From assembly GCA_902574205.1 (NCBI GenBank), contig CACGMS010000010.1, positions 1 to 38,738 of the forward strand: a stretch of DNA of 38,738 nt, given 5' to 3'. Numbering within the stretch: the stretch's first letter is position 1; every line of letters begins with the position of its first letter. Under the pieces are notes generated by a model, which was not told the origin of the DNA, ran no database searches, and was given only the letters and a program-made list of their open reading frames with translations. Both the position numbers and the translations under genes were made by a program. Below, piece by piece: positions 1 to 8,670 of this stretch. Source of the DNA: an uncultured Candidatus Hydrogenedens sp. (GTDB taxonomy: Bacteria; Myxococcota; UBA4151).

Positions 1-53
1 AAATCTGATTGACGGCCAACGGACGAGGAACTAACCGGTGCGCCGCTTGAATT

Positions 54-130
54 CGGGGCGTAGCGCAGTTTGGTAGCGCGCTTGCTTCGGGAGCAAGAGG
101 CCGGAGGTTCGAATCCTCTCGCCCCGACCA
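54..130 (+). tRNA. tRNA-Pro (anticodon CGG)
   Basis: A 77-nt cloverleaf can be read directly. The 7-bp acceptor stem pairs 54-60 with 120-126, followed by discriminator A127 and an encoded CCA at 128-130. The anticodon stem pairs 81-85 with 93-97 around the loop at 86-92, with anticodon CGG at 88-90. The T-arm carries the conserved GGTTCGAATCC core. Anticodon CGG reads CCG proline codons. The overall sequence resembles bacterial tRNA-Pro. The 3' CCA is templated, so it need not be added after transcription. Confidence 0.96.
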
Positions 131-137
131 AGTGAAT

Positions 138-175
138 AAAAGCGACACTTTCGTAAGTGTCGTTTTTATTTTTTA
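138..175 (+). terminator. Rho-independent terminator of tRNA-Pro
   Basis: An 8-bp perfect stem (143-150 with 155-162) closes a TCGT tetraloop. It is preceded by an A-rich stretch and followed by a T-rich tract at 163-175. It starts within 15 bases of the tRNA 3' end, so it should end the tRNA transcript. It is the only convincing intrinsic terminator I see in the window. Confidence 0.88.
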
Positions 176-413
176 CCAAGCTAATCGGAATAACCTGTCT
201 ACAAGTCTTTCTTTTGCTTTTGTACTGTTTGGTTAGCAAACATAAAAATAATACGATTAATATTTATGGTTATATCACTATGAAATTATTAGTTTTATAT
301 TTATATAATTGGATTAGCTAAAATGGGTTTTGAGAGTTTTGAACCTTAAAGTTTTACTTGAATAAGTCGAGCTATATGAAAGGAAATAGAATTAGCTAAA
401 GAGGTGAGGGGAG
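176..413. other. AT-rich intergenic spacer between tRNA-Pro and the TetR gene
   Basis: This stretch of about 240 bases has no convincing coding potential and is clearly richer in A and T than the rest of the window, especially 180-400. It holds a perfect TATAAT at 304-309 and a GAGGTGAGGGG ribosome-binding site at 401-411 for the TetR gene. The composition shift directly after a tRNA gene could be a relic of an integration event, but no integrase gene or tRNA 3'-end repeat was seen. Confidence 0.6.
281..309 (+). promoter_or_regulatory. Candidate promoter for the TetR gene
   Basis: A perfect -10 hexamer TATAAT lies at 304-309, about 105 bases before the TetR start. The -35 position with a 17-bp spacer (281-286, TGAAAT) matches TTGACA poorly. 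Because the whole spacer is AT-rich, a chance match is likely. Listed only as the best candidate. Confidence 0.25.
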
Positions 414-962
414 ATGATGCGACGAGCGATAACTGTCGATCGGATTCTTGATGAAGCTCAGCTACAGGTTGCCCAAGAAGGTTTAGACTCACTTCGCATG
501 GCTGATCTCGCTCGAGCTTTACGGGTTAAGTCACCCTCGTTGTACAAGCACGTGCCGGACCTCAACAGCATTCGAATTCAACTGGCTCAACGTGGCTGGA
601 ACGCACTTTCGGATTTGTTTGCTGAACTCGGCCGAGCGGACAGTGAACCGCGTCAGTTGGGAAGACGCTGGTGGCGCTTTGTTACTGATAATCCGGGTAT
701 TTTTGAAGCCGCTGAGGCGGCTTCGTTGCAGGACCAACCTGCAGTCGCCGCCTCGCGTGCTCGAGCGGAAGCGCGCGCCGAGCGAATTTTTGAATATGCC
801 GGATTGACCGGCATTGAAGCGGAGCATGCATGGAGAGCTCTGCGGGCGTTAATTGTTGGTATGCGGCACATTGAGCGTCATAAAGGAGGCTCTAACCTTC
901 CGATCGACGACAGCTTTTCTCGTGCCTTGGGTGCCTTGTTTCGTGGTTGGCGCCGTGTTTAG
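414..962 (+). CDS. TetR/AcrR-family transcriptional regulator
   Basis: This 182-residue protein has the TetR layout. An N-terminal helix-turn-helix lies at roughly residues 8-55, with the recognition region RMADLARALRVKSPSLYKHV. An all-helical ligand-binding and dimerisation domain follows; its end (L-P-I-D-D-S-F...ALGALFRGW) resembles the WHG-type TetR C-terminal domain. Such proteins bind operator DNA as dimers and let go on binding a small molecule. The start is either of two ATGs (414 or 417), both behind the strong GAGGTGAGGGG at 401-411. The usual partner, a divergent efflux or enzyme gene, is missing: upstream is only the tRNA and downstream is a convergent gene. The target and ligand are therefore unknown. 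The stop overlaps the convergent gene's stop by 4 bp. Confidence 0.85.
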   Translation: MMRRAITVDRILDEAQLQVAQEGLDSLRMADLARALRVKSPSLYKHVPDLNSIRIQLAQRGWNALSDLFAELGRADSEPRQLGRRWWRFVTDNPGIFEAAEAASLQDQPAVAASRARAEARAERIFEYAGLTGIEAEHAWRALRALIVGMRHIERHKGGSNLPIDDSFSRALGALFRGWRRV

Positions 963-2278
963 TCAGGAATGATCGTGTCGCGCGCGAGCGTGATCGCAGC
1001 TCGTCGTTGTCTGCTTGGAGCACTTGGGTCATAACCGTAGTTTTCGCCCGTCTCACCATAGAGTTCAGCGATGGCCTGAGAGCGTACTTCGATCTCGCGA
1101 TGATCCAGCGCCTCAAGTAGCCATAAGCTGCGTGGCTCATGTGCGTGCTTGGAATACCAACTTTGCCAGGCGCTTCGGCTCCAGCGATTTTGGATTAATG
1201 TGATTTCGTTCAAGCCGCGTAAGGCTAAATCGCGAAGCTTTTTATCATCCACCCGATTGATCAATAAAGGCACGGCATCCGGGTCACGAAAGCGAATCAA
1301 CAAATCAAGCGCACGGCGATGCGCGTGGGTCGCCCGTTCATCGGCGACGAGTGTCCGGAGTTCTTTGAGCACTTCGCTATTAAACTCATGATGCTGCCGG
1401 CAGCGTTCGAGCACTCGGGCAGCGGCGGTGGCGACGCTTACTTCGGCAGAGAAAGCGAGCGGTAAAACCTCGCGCGCCATCGTCGCTTCAGGCCAGCGCT
1501 CCAAACAATGAAGCGCATCATGCCGAAGTTGAGGATCTTCTGCATTGATCATCAGTTTGAGCACACGACTGCGACTCTTAGGTAAATGCGTCATCAAGGG
1601 CAGCAGAGCATCCAGACCCGTATCCAAAAATCGCTTTGCCAACGGTGTCGCCAGCCAGTTGTCTACGTGTTTCAGATTTTTTGCAGCAGAACCCTGGGGG
1701 TTTTCAAGAGCGAGATGAAGCATCATATCCGCATCGCGTACCGCTGCTCCGCCGGTGGGCATGGGATCATCTTGGTTTGTAAGTAGTCGTCTTTTTGCGT
1801 CGCTAGGCCAATCGCTTGAGCGCCCGCCTAATGGTTCTGTAAAAGGTGTATTTAACGCGTGACCTCGTCGGTGGTCGAGGCGCTGCAACAAAAGATGAAC
1901 GAGATGACCTGCAACGCGGCTGAGCTGAGCAAGGAATTGGGCATTGTGATCCAAACCCCTGCCCATAACGACGACAAATCCGAGACTGACCCCTCTGCCC
2001 TGCAAAGGCCACCAGATACTCGGCTGTGCCGGATGACCGTCTTCAACCAGGGCGTGCCACCGTTCAACATCGTCGCAAATCCAGGGCTGGCCGCGTTTGA
2101 GTGCGCTCTTTAATTCATGTTCATGAGTCATGGGGTGCGAGTGGTTCAGGCGAAGTGGACCAGCAGCCGCAGATAGGGTCATTCCTCTTTTGGTTAAACC
2201 GAATAAACCAGCCGAATTGGCATTATCTAACAATCGGTTGAGTTCGCTGTCGGCGCGCTGACGCCAAGCATTGCTCAT
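959..2278 (-). CDS. GAF-like / HEAT-repeat protein of unknown function
   Basis: A 439-residue soluble protein with no signal peptide or membrane segment. Residues about 5-140 look like a GAF-type sensory domain: alternating strands, a G-x-S-L-G-F-V-V-V core strand and a long final helix rich in Leu and His. Residues about 200-430 hold helical repeats with the D-P-x-x-R-x-x-A-L spacing of HEAT/PBS-lyase-like repeats (for example DPQLRHDALHCLERWPEA and DPDAVPLLINRVDDKKLRD). HEAT arrays usually serve as protein-protein docking surfaces. The ATG at 2278 is preceded by GGGAG with a 6-base spacer. It diverges from the pseudo-receiver coiled-coil gene, with about 115 bases between them, so shared regulation is possible. 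The domain calls are by eye. No catalytic motif was seen. Confidence 0.7.
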   Translation of the reverse strand: MSNAWRQRADSELNRLLDNANSAGLFGLTKRGMTLSAAAGPLRLNHSHPMTHEHELKSALKRGQPWICDDVERWHALVEDGHPAQPSIWWPLQGRGVSLGFVVVMGRGLDHNAQFLAQLSRVAGHLVHLLLQRLDHRRGHALNTPFTEPLGGRSSDWPSDAKRRLLTNQDDPMPTGGAAVRDADMMLHLALENPQGSAAKNLKHVDNWLATPLAKRFLDTGLDALLPLMTHLPKSRSRVLKLMINAEDPQLRHDALHCLERWPEATMAREVLPLAFSAEVSVATAAARVLERCRQHHEFNSEVLKELRTLVADERATHAHRRALDLLIRFRDPDAVPLLINRVDDKKLRDLALRGLNEITLIQNRWSRSAWQSWYSKHAHEPRSLWLLEALDHREIEVRSQAIAELYGETGENYGYDPSAPSRQRRAAITLARDTIIPD

Positions 2279-2392
2279 GATTTACTCCCGGCCACACCTA
2301 GCCGGTATCAGAGCCTTTCAACGGATGAAAGAGGGGCGAAAACCTGACGGCAGCGCGTGCATGCGTTAAAGACGTACTCAGGCAGACCTAAG

Positions 2393-5300
2393 ATGACTCA
2401 AGCCATTCAACCAGAACGCTGGAAACTCGCGATTGTCGAGGCTGACGAGAGCGAAGCAAATGCCTTAGCGAGCCGACTACGAGATGGTCGGATCGACGTT
2501 CACTTTTTAGAAGAAGAAGACCCACTAACTCGCTTGCTCGTGGGCAACTTTGATTTAGTTTTGGTTCGACAGCATCGCAGCGGACCAGGTGGTTTAATGA
2601 TTTGTAATCGACTGCTCGAAGAACTGGGTCAGCGACGACCAAGTTGTTTTTTGTTGGTGGATCAACTCACGGATGAAGCGATCGAGAAACATCGGGAGGC
2701 AAAAGGAAGCGTGGACGCTTATTTTAACACCTGGCCAGAACCAGAAGCACTAACCCAAGCAGCGATTGATCAAATGATGGAGCGGCCTAGAGATGAGCAA
2801 AGCGTGCCCCCAGCCATCCACCAGGCGGTCAACGATCCGATGGATGTCGAAGCTGAACTTCCAGAGCCTTCGACTTTAAGTGATTTTCCTGAAGCCGTGG
2901 ATACTGAAGACGATGACGATGAATTGTTCGTTGGCGACTCTGATCGACGTGTGGAGCTCTTACGAGAGCGCCTAACCAGTCAAGAAGCCGAACTTGCGCG
3001 CATGCGCCGCGCGTGGCGACAACGCGAAACGGCGCTGCGAAAAGCCGACGGACATTTGCGCCAAAAGGATGTCGATTTAGAACGGCTTCGTCATGATTAT
3101 GAACGCCTAAAACGAGAGCTTGAGACCGTTGAAGTGCAAGGACGTAATGACCTCGAGTCGAGTGAGGCATTGCGCACTGAGCAATCCAAGGCGCTTGAAA
3201 AGATTGGCGGTGAGCTTGAGCAAGCTCGAGACCGAGCTCGTGTTGAACGAGAGCGTCGAGACAATGAAATAGCTCAATTGAGCCGAGAACTTGAACTCGC
3301 TGAAGAAGCGCGCAGTCAATTGATCGCTGAACAGCGCCAGGCGCGAGAAGAGCAGCGTTTAGCTGCTCAAGCCCTCAAAGAAGAACAGCAAGCCACAGAA
3401 CAAGCATTAAAGGACCGAATTCAGGATGCGGAAACAAAGATCTCGGAGCAACGAGACCTTAATCATTCGCACCAAACAATCATCGCTGATCTCAATTCTA
3501 AGCTCGACGGCCTGTCGGCACAGCTGACTGATCGAGCGAGTGAAATTAGCGCGGCATCGGCACTAAGGGCGCAACTCGAAGATCACATTCACAATCAGCA
3601 AAGTGCGCATGATCGAGCGGAAGAAGAGTGGCAGACGGTCAAAGAAGAGCGAGCAGCTCGTATTGCTGAGCTTGAGGCTCAACTGCGTCATGAACAAGGT
3701 GAGCGACAGGCGACGGAAGATGAAGCAAGGGTTCACGTCGAAAGCTTGGAGTCGCAGCGGACATCGCTCGAAGCGAGTTTAGCTGAGCGGCGCGAGGAAT
3801 TAATTTCGACGCGGACACGTCTGGAAACAGAGCTTGAACGACAAGCGGCTCAACTTGGCGAGGCTCGCCAAGAGGTGGCGCAGTTGGTTACCGAGATCGA
3901 GGATCGTGGTAACCAAAGCGAGCTGCGAGAAGAGCGTCTGCGAGAAGAAGCGGCACAGCTTGCTCGAAAACTTGCGAGCGCTGAGGCGAGAATTGAAGGA
4001 CAAGATGAAACCTTGCAGCGCGAGCGGGATGCCGCCCAAAGAGCGCTCGTCGATCATCAACAACGCGAACAAGAGCGACGTGAAGAAACGAATGCTCTAC
4101 GCGTGCAAATAGAAGAAATACAGCAAGCACATGAAGCCGCCATTGGAACCTTACGGGATCGCCTTGATGAAGCGGCCGAACGCAGCGCCGCGGCTAAGGC
4201 GATCGAAGTGGATATCAAAGGCCGCTTGCGTAGTGCTGTTGAAGGTCGCGATCAGGCGATTGAGCAAATTGAGCGACAGGCTCAACAGCAACGTGTTCAA
4301 CTTGATGAGTATCGATCGGATCTGTCAGCGCGCCAGCAGCACATTGAGGGCCTTGAGGAAGAACTTGGAGGTCGTGACGAGACAATTAATGAACTCGGTA
4401 GCACGGTTGCTGGGCTCGAGATGGCGCTTGAGCAAACACAAACTCAGGCTCAAGAGTGGAAAGAACGATCTGCTGTCGTTGAGAGTAAAGCTGAAGGGTT
4501 GCTTGCGGATGTGGAGCGTTTGCGAGGTCAGCTTGATGCTCAAGGAGAAGAGTTACTTAACTTGAAATCGGTGAGTCGCGAGCAAGAGCAAGGATTGATC
4601 GATTTGCGTACCGAGTTGACGCAAAACGAAGGTCAGCGTGTCGACCTTGAGAAACAGCTTAACTTCGTCCAGTCCGAGCACCAACGTGCCGAAAGTGAAC
4701 TTGAAGAACAGCGCGCTCAACGGCGCGAATTGGAAGAGGAATTGGCTGGTCGAGAAGTAGAATCAGACGATTTGAATCAAAGACTGAGGCAAACACAAAG
4801 CGAGCGTGACCAAGTGCAACATGAGTGGGATACGCTCAACTCCAAGCATGATTTAGAGCTCGATAATGCTCGCCAACAACGTGAGCAAATCGCCGAGTTA
4901 GAGGGTCGATACCGGGGTTTGGAAGGTCAACTTGAGAGGACTCGATCAGCGGTTGAGAGTCGTGAGGGCGAATTGGCGTCAAGTCGTGAGCAGGCTCAAG
5001 CAACCCGCAGCGAACTGGGTCAAGTTCGATCAGAAAATGAATCCCTTAATCGTCGCGTTGAAGAGCTTGAGACGAAATTAGCCGAGGTCAGTACACAGCG
5101 CAGTGATTTAGGTGATCGCCTTAGCGTCGCTGAAAAGTCCGTCGCAGCATCTCATGATCAGACTGAAGAGCAGCGAACTCTAGTCGCTGAGTTAAGGAAG
5201 AAAATCGCTGCAGAGGCAGCCCGAGGCGAGGGCCTCGATGAGCGCTTGAAGTCCTCTCAGGCGCGAATTCAAGAGCTTGAGTCCGAAGCCGAGCGAGCGC

Positions 5301-6424
5301 GACAGCTCGATCAGGATCTACAGCGTCAAAACGATGCCCACCGCGAAGAGCTTGGGCAGTTGCAGGTCTCACTAGCCGCTAGTCAGCAGGCATTGGCTGA
5401 GGTGGAGCATCAAGCTGAAGAAGGACAGCAGCGAGCCACAGAGTTATTAGAGGATTTACAACGTCGCGGTGATGAGCATGCTGAACAAAGTGAATTGATC
5501 AAAACCTTGCGCGGTAAAATCCGGCTTGCTGATGAGGAAGCTCGACACCAACGCCAAGCGCTGGATCAATATCGAGAAGACCGCAGTCAACTTGAAGGTC
5601 AGTTCAAGCAGTTCCGTCAGGCGCGCGAGCAATTGGTCACTGACGTGCGAGGACGCCTCGATGATATGCACGAGCGTCTCAACGCAAAAGAACAAGAGTT
5701 GGGTGACGCTCAACGTCGGATTGAAGAACTTCAACGGAGCCAGGCCGAACCGGCGCGACTAGCGAAAAGACAGGCAGAGGCACATGAAGCTGAAGTGAAT
5801 CGATTGCGTGAGCGTCTAGAAGCTGCAGAAGTAAAGGTTCGTTCGAAAGTTGCAGATCTAGCGGCATTAAAAGAGGAATTATCCGCTTCAAGGCAAGATG
5901 CACATAGCGCCGATCGGGCGATGCGTGATCAGTTGTCACAAGTGGAGGAGCGGCTCGCGTCAACCACTCGAGATTTACAGTTGAGCCAATTGCCCCAGCC
6001 GGTAACAGAGCCTGAGGAAGTCGGTGAACTTCGCCGACAACTCAGCGCCGAACGACATCGTCGTGAGCGTTTACTCAAAGAAAGTAATGAGCGCTTACGC
6101 AAAGCCCACGAGGTGATGGCAAAAATGCGGAAGACGCTCGAGCGCATCGGTTTGATGAATACTGAGGCGACAAACGATTCGGCAGATGAAGCGCCTTTGG
6201 ATGTCCCTAAGCCGATCGCTCAGGATCAAATTGAGCCGAGCTCGGCGCCAAGAGAGGCGAAGCTTGAGCGACCGAAAATCCCCAAGCCATCGCTCAATCC
6301 ACCATCAGGAGACCCCACGCTTTTGCCTGATGTAGTCGAGATGATTGAGTTGCCTGTGGAAAGCGTACTTGCAGAGGAGCACGAGTTCAGCGACGATCTG
6401 CCGCCCGTCATCGATGAGGATTGA
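2393..6424 (+). CDS. AglZ/FrzS-like protein: pseudo-receiver plus very long coiled coil
   Basis: A 1343-residue protein in two parts. Residues about 9-125 fold like a response-regulator receiver, but the phospho-acceptor Asp is replaced (F-D-L-V-L-V-R, Arg59) and the conserved Lys near the end is Thr113. It therefore should not be phosphorylated. Residues about 190-1235 are an almost unbroken coiled coil of Glu, Arg, Gln, Leu and Ala heptads. The last 110 residues are Pro- and acid-rich and probably disordered. This architecture and length match Myxococcus AglZ (about 1400 residues) and resemble FrzS, which are polar scaffolds for motility; the same role here is inference. The ATG at 2393 is chosen because the receiver strand begins soon after; a GTG at 2357 is possible and neither has a good ribosome site. 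The end overlaps the RNase Y-like gene's TTG start by 4 bp (TTGA). Confidence 0.85.
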   Translation: MTQAIQPERWKLAIVEADESEANALASRLRDGRIDVHFLEEEDPLTRLLVGNFDLVLVRQHRSGPGGLMICNRLLEELGQRRPSCFLLVDQLTDEAIEKHREAKGSVDAYFNTWPEPEALTQAAIDQMMERPRDEQSVPPAIHQAVNDPMDVEAELPEPSTLSDFPEAVDTEDDDDELFVGDSDRRVELLRERLTSQEAELARMRRAWRQRETALRKADGHLRQKDVDLERLRHDYERLKRELETVEVQGRNDLESSEALRTEQSKALEKIGGELEQARDRARVERERRDNEIAQLSRELELAEEARSQLIAEQRQAREEQRLAAQALKEEQQATEQALKDRIQDAETKISEQRDLNHSHQTIIADLNSKLDGLSAQLTDRASEISAASALRAQLEDHIHNQQSAHDRAEEEWQTVKEERAARIAELEAQLRHEQGERQATEDEARVHVESLESQRTSLEASLAERREELISTRTRLETELERQAAQLGEARQEVAQLVTEIEDRGNQSELREERLREEAAQLARKLASAEARIEGQDETLQRERDAAQRALVDHQQREQERREETNALRVQIEEIQQAHEAAIGTLRDRLDEAAERSAAAKAIEVDIKGRLRSAVEGRDQAIEQIERQAQQQRVQLDEYRSDLSARQQHIEGLEEELGGRDETINELGSTVAGLEMALEQTQTQAQEWKERSAVVESKAEGLLADVERLRGQLDAQGEELLNLKSVSREQEQGLIDLRTELTQNEGQRVDLEKQLNFVQSEHQRAESELEEQRAQRRELEEELAGREVESDDLNQRLRQTQSERDQVQHEWDTLNSKHDLELDNARQQREQIAELEGRYRGLEGQLERTRSAVESREGELASSREQAQATRSELGQVRSENESLNRRVEELETKLAEVSTQRSDLGDRLSVAEKSVAASHDQTEEQRTLVAELRKKIAAEAARGEGLDERLKSSQARIQELESEAERARQLDQDLQRQNDAHREELGQLQVSLAASQQALAEVEHQAEEGQQRATELLEDLQRRGDEHAEQSELIKTLRGKIRLADEEARHQRQALDQYREDRSQLEGQFKQFRQAREQLVTDVRGRLDDMHERLNAKEQELGDAQRRIEELQRSQAEPARLAKRQAEAHEAEVNRLRERLEAAEVKVRSKVADLAALKEELSASRQDAHSADRAMRDQLSQVEERLASTTRDLQLSQLPQPVTEPEEVGELRRQLSAERHRRERLLKESNERLRKAHEVMAKMRKTLERIGLMNTEATNDSADEAPLDVPKPIAQDQIEPSSAPREAKLERPKIPKPSLNPPSGDPTLLPDVVEMIELPVESVLAEEHEFSDDLPPVIDED

Positions 6425-7947
6425 TTGTGCTCTACTTAACTGCTGCGGTCGCGTGCTGTATTGGTTTAGGCCTTGGCTACATGTTGCGAGCGACGGATGC
6501 CGTCGATGACGATTCAGACCAGCATCGTGAGTTCGAGCGCGCTGAGCGCGATGTTCGGCGTCGGGTTCAGCGTAAATGGAGATTTCGTTTGCGCCGCCGC
6601 CGCAAGGAATTGAAGCAACGGCAAACGCAGGTTGAGCGTCTTAAAGCTGAACTCGAAACCTTAATCCTCGACCCTCTTGATGTGAATCAGGTTGAGGCGA
6701 CGCGCAGCGCTGTCGATGCAAAAAGAAGAAAAGTACAAAGTCTCCAGGATCGCTGTTCTGCGGCGTCTAAGCGGATCGATGAGGTTCGTGAGCAGCTGAC
6801 TCATCGTCTTGTTGAGATGACGCAAATTGATTTGGCTGAGTTTGTCGATCAGTTGACCTCGCGTTTGATCGAACAAGAACAAGGACGCTCTGTCCGTCGT
6901 GAGCGCGAGGCGCGTACACGGTTGGATCTCGATGTTGAGAACATCGCTCGTAGGTTCATTATTTTAGCGGTTCAGCGCTTTGATGAGAGCCATGCGGTTG
7001 AGCGTTTGCGGTCGTCAATTCGCGTGGATGATCCGTCGCGACGCGAGTCCATGTTGGCACTGAGCCCAATCTTTGAATCAGAGCTTGGTATGTCGCTCGA
7101 AACGACTGAACGTGAAGAGATGATTTCCATACGCGGTGCTGACCCGCTCATGAAAGAAGCGAGCCAGCGCATATTAACTCGGATGCTTCAAGGACCGGTA
7201 AATGATAAGGTTTTCGCGAGCTTAAAGCGTACCGTTGAAGAAGGCATGCGCCGTGAGTCATCAGCTTGTTCTCAGCGATCGATTGATCAACTCAAGGTCG
7301 GTGAGATTACCGGTGAGCGCCGTCGCCTTCTCGATCGATTGCGTTATCGTCATTCTTATCGCCAGAATCAGTGGCGCCACGCCGCTGAAGTGGGCTTCAT
7401 TTGTGGGATGCTTGCTTGGGAAACTGAGCTTGATCCGCAGGTCGCTCGTCGCGGAGGTTTGATGCACGATATCGGTAAATCCATGACGCATGAGGTTGAG
7501 GGTGGTCACGCCGTTTTAGGTGCAGAAGTGGCACGCGCCGAGGACGAGGACCCGCGAGTAGCCTCGTGTATCGGAGCGCATCATGGAGATGAGCCACCGC
7601 TCGGTCTCGAGCCTTATATTGTAGCCGCTGGCGATGCGATTTCGGGCGCCCGTCCAGGAGCTCGAGTTCAGGGTGGCGAGCATCACGAGACGTTGGTGCG
7701 CGATCTGGAGCGAATCGGTCGCCAGCCCTATAAGGTTGAAAATGCTTATACCGTGCGCGGTGGCCGGGAGCTTCGGGTCTTGTTAGCGATGAAAGACCGC
7801 AATGGTCGTCGCGTCAAAGTTAGCCCTCAAGAGATGGAAAAAATAGCTGGCGATATGAAAGATCGCATCGAGGATGAACTGACGTATCCGGGAACGATCG
7901 ATGTTACAGTCATTCGCCGTGTGGTTGCAGAAGTAACGGTTCGCTAG
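6421..7947 (+). CDS. RNase Y-like HD-domain protein with degenerate KH domain
   Basis: 508 residues in the order of RNase Y. An N-terminal membrane helix (about 2-21) is followed by a very Arg-rich coiled coil (about 35-165), a KH-like region (about 195-260) and an HD domain (about 300-460) with a conserved tail. RNase Y is a membrane-anchored endoribonuclease that starts mRNA decay. The HD catalytic set looks intact: H320, H349-D350 in the motif L-M-H-D-I-G-K, and H387-H388-G-D. The GxxG RNA-gripping loop of the KH domain (G-R-E-G in RNase Y) is not recognisable; the aligned stretch near residue 209 reads E-S-M-L. It may be a paralogue with altered RNA recognition. The start is TTG 6421, coupled to the upstream stop, or GTG 6427. 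The 3' end overlaps the convergent gene by 4 bp (CTAG). Confidence 0.85.
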   Translation: MIVLYLTAAVACCIGLGLGYMLRATDAVDDDSDQHREFERAERDVRRRVQRKWRFRLRRRRKELKQRQTQVERLKAELETLILDPLDVNQVEATRSAVDAKRRKVQSLQDRCSAASKRIDEVREQLTHRLVEMTQIDLAEFVDQLTSRLIEQEQGRSVRREREARTRLDLDVENIARRFIILAVQRFDESHAVERLRSSIRVDDPSRRESMLALSPIFESELGMSLETTEREEMISIRGADPLMKEASQRILTRMLQGPVNDKVFASLKRTVEEGMRRESSACSQRSIDQLKVGEITGERRRLLDRLRYRHSYRQNQWRHAAEVGFICGMLAWETELDPQVARRGGLMHDIGKSMTHEVEGGHAVLGAEVARAEDEDPRVASCIGAHHGDEPPLGLEPYIVAAGDAISGARPGARVQGGEHHETLVRDLERIGRQPYKVENAYTVRGGRELRVLLAMKDRNGRRVKVSPQEMEKIAGDMKDRIEDELTYPGTIDVTVIRRVVAEVTVR

Positions 7948-8654
7948 AACCAGGTCTTTGCCCAAGTGTGCAAAAGATGATCTCGATCCGGTCCGATCAG
8001 GACTTTGGTTCCTGCTTCGATAGACGGCTCAAGCCACGACCAAAGTTGGTAGTCTGCCGTGCGTGTTCGGTCAATCAGTCGAGCGGTGTCGTTACCGGCA
8101 AGCGGGAGTATGCTCTGGGTATGAGGACATTTTAATACCGACGGTAAACGCTTGGGTGCGGCTGGGTCATGAATAAGTATCCAATCGCACGCTATGGGTC
8201 TCAATTTGAGGTCTTCGATACTGGCGAAACCTAAGATGGTTTCGGGTGCTTTACGCGGAATCCAAATCGGGCGTATACAGGCAGCTAGCCCTTTTCGATC
8301 GAGTCGTTGAGCCGATAGACTCAAATAACCATCTTCAGTAAATTCAATACCATAACGTTGCTCCTGTTCGATTCGCTCGATCAGCAGTCGATGGTCTTCG
8401 GTCAGAAGTTGTTCGGCGGCAGCCTCAAGCTCAAGGTCATTTGAGCCGGGAGGTAGCAGTTGGATTGCGAGATCGCGTGCATAGGGGCGCAAAGCCGATG
8501 CAAGTTGGCTACCCACCATCAACACATCGCACCGTGGCCATGGATTCGGATTTGTTGGTGATTGAGTCCAAGGGTCGTCAGCAAGAGCTTCAGCAAACCA
8601 CTTGGTTTGAGCACCTGTACGTTGAGCTCGTCGAAAGGCATCTAAGAGAATCAA
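7944..8654 (-). CDS. Conserved-looking hypothetical protein
   Basis: A 236-residue protein that I do not recognise. It has no signal peptide, membrane helix or metal-binding motif. The N-terminal part is helical, and residues about 60-115 form a Leu/Glu-rich helix pair. Short beta-strand-like stretches follow (for example I-A-C-D-W-I-L-I-H-D-P and T-K-V-L-I-G-P-D-R-D), which recall an alpha/beta Rossmann-like or receiver-like fold, though this is a weak impression. The start is taken as TTG 8654, 16 bases after the stop of the REC-GAF-HD-GYP gene, which makes it the last gene of that operon. No good ribosome site precedes it. Context suggests a link to that regulator's signalling output. Confidence 0.6.
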   Translation of the reverse strand: MILLDAFRRAQRTGAQTKWFAEALADDPWTQSPTNPNPWPRCDVLMVGSQLASALRPYARDLAIQLLPPGSNDLELEAAAEQLLTEDHRLLIERIEQEQRYGIEFTEDGYLSLSAQRLDRKGLAACIRPIWIPRKAPETILGFASIEDLKLRPIACDWILIHDPAAPKRLPSVLKCPHTQSILPLAGNDTARLIDRTRTADYQLWSWLEPSIEAGTKVLIGPDRDHLLHTWAKTWF

Positions 8655-8670
8655 CCGATCGCTCGCCGGA

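Noticed and set aside
2829-6147. Many antisense and alternate-frame open frames of 70-145 codons within the coiled-coil gene
   Set aside because: The Glu/Arg/Gln/Leu-biased codons of the coiled coil suppress stops in other frames. None has a ribosome site or recognisable domain.
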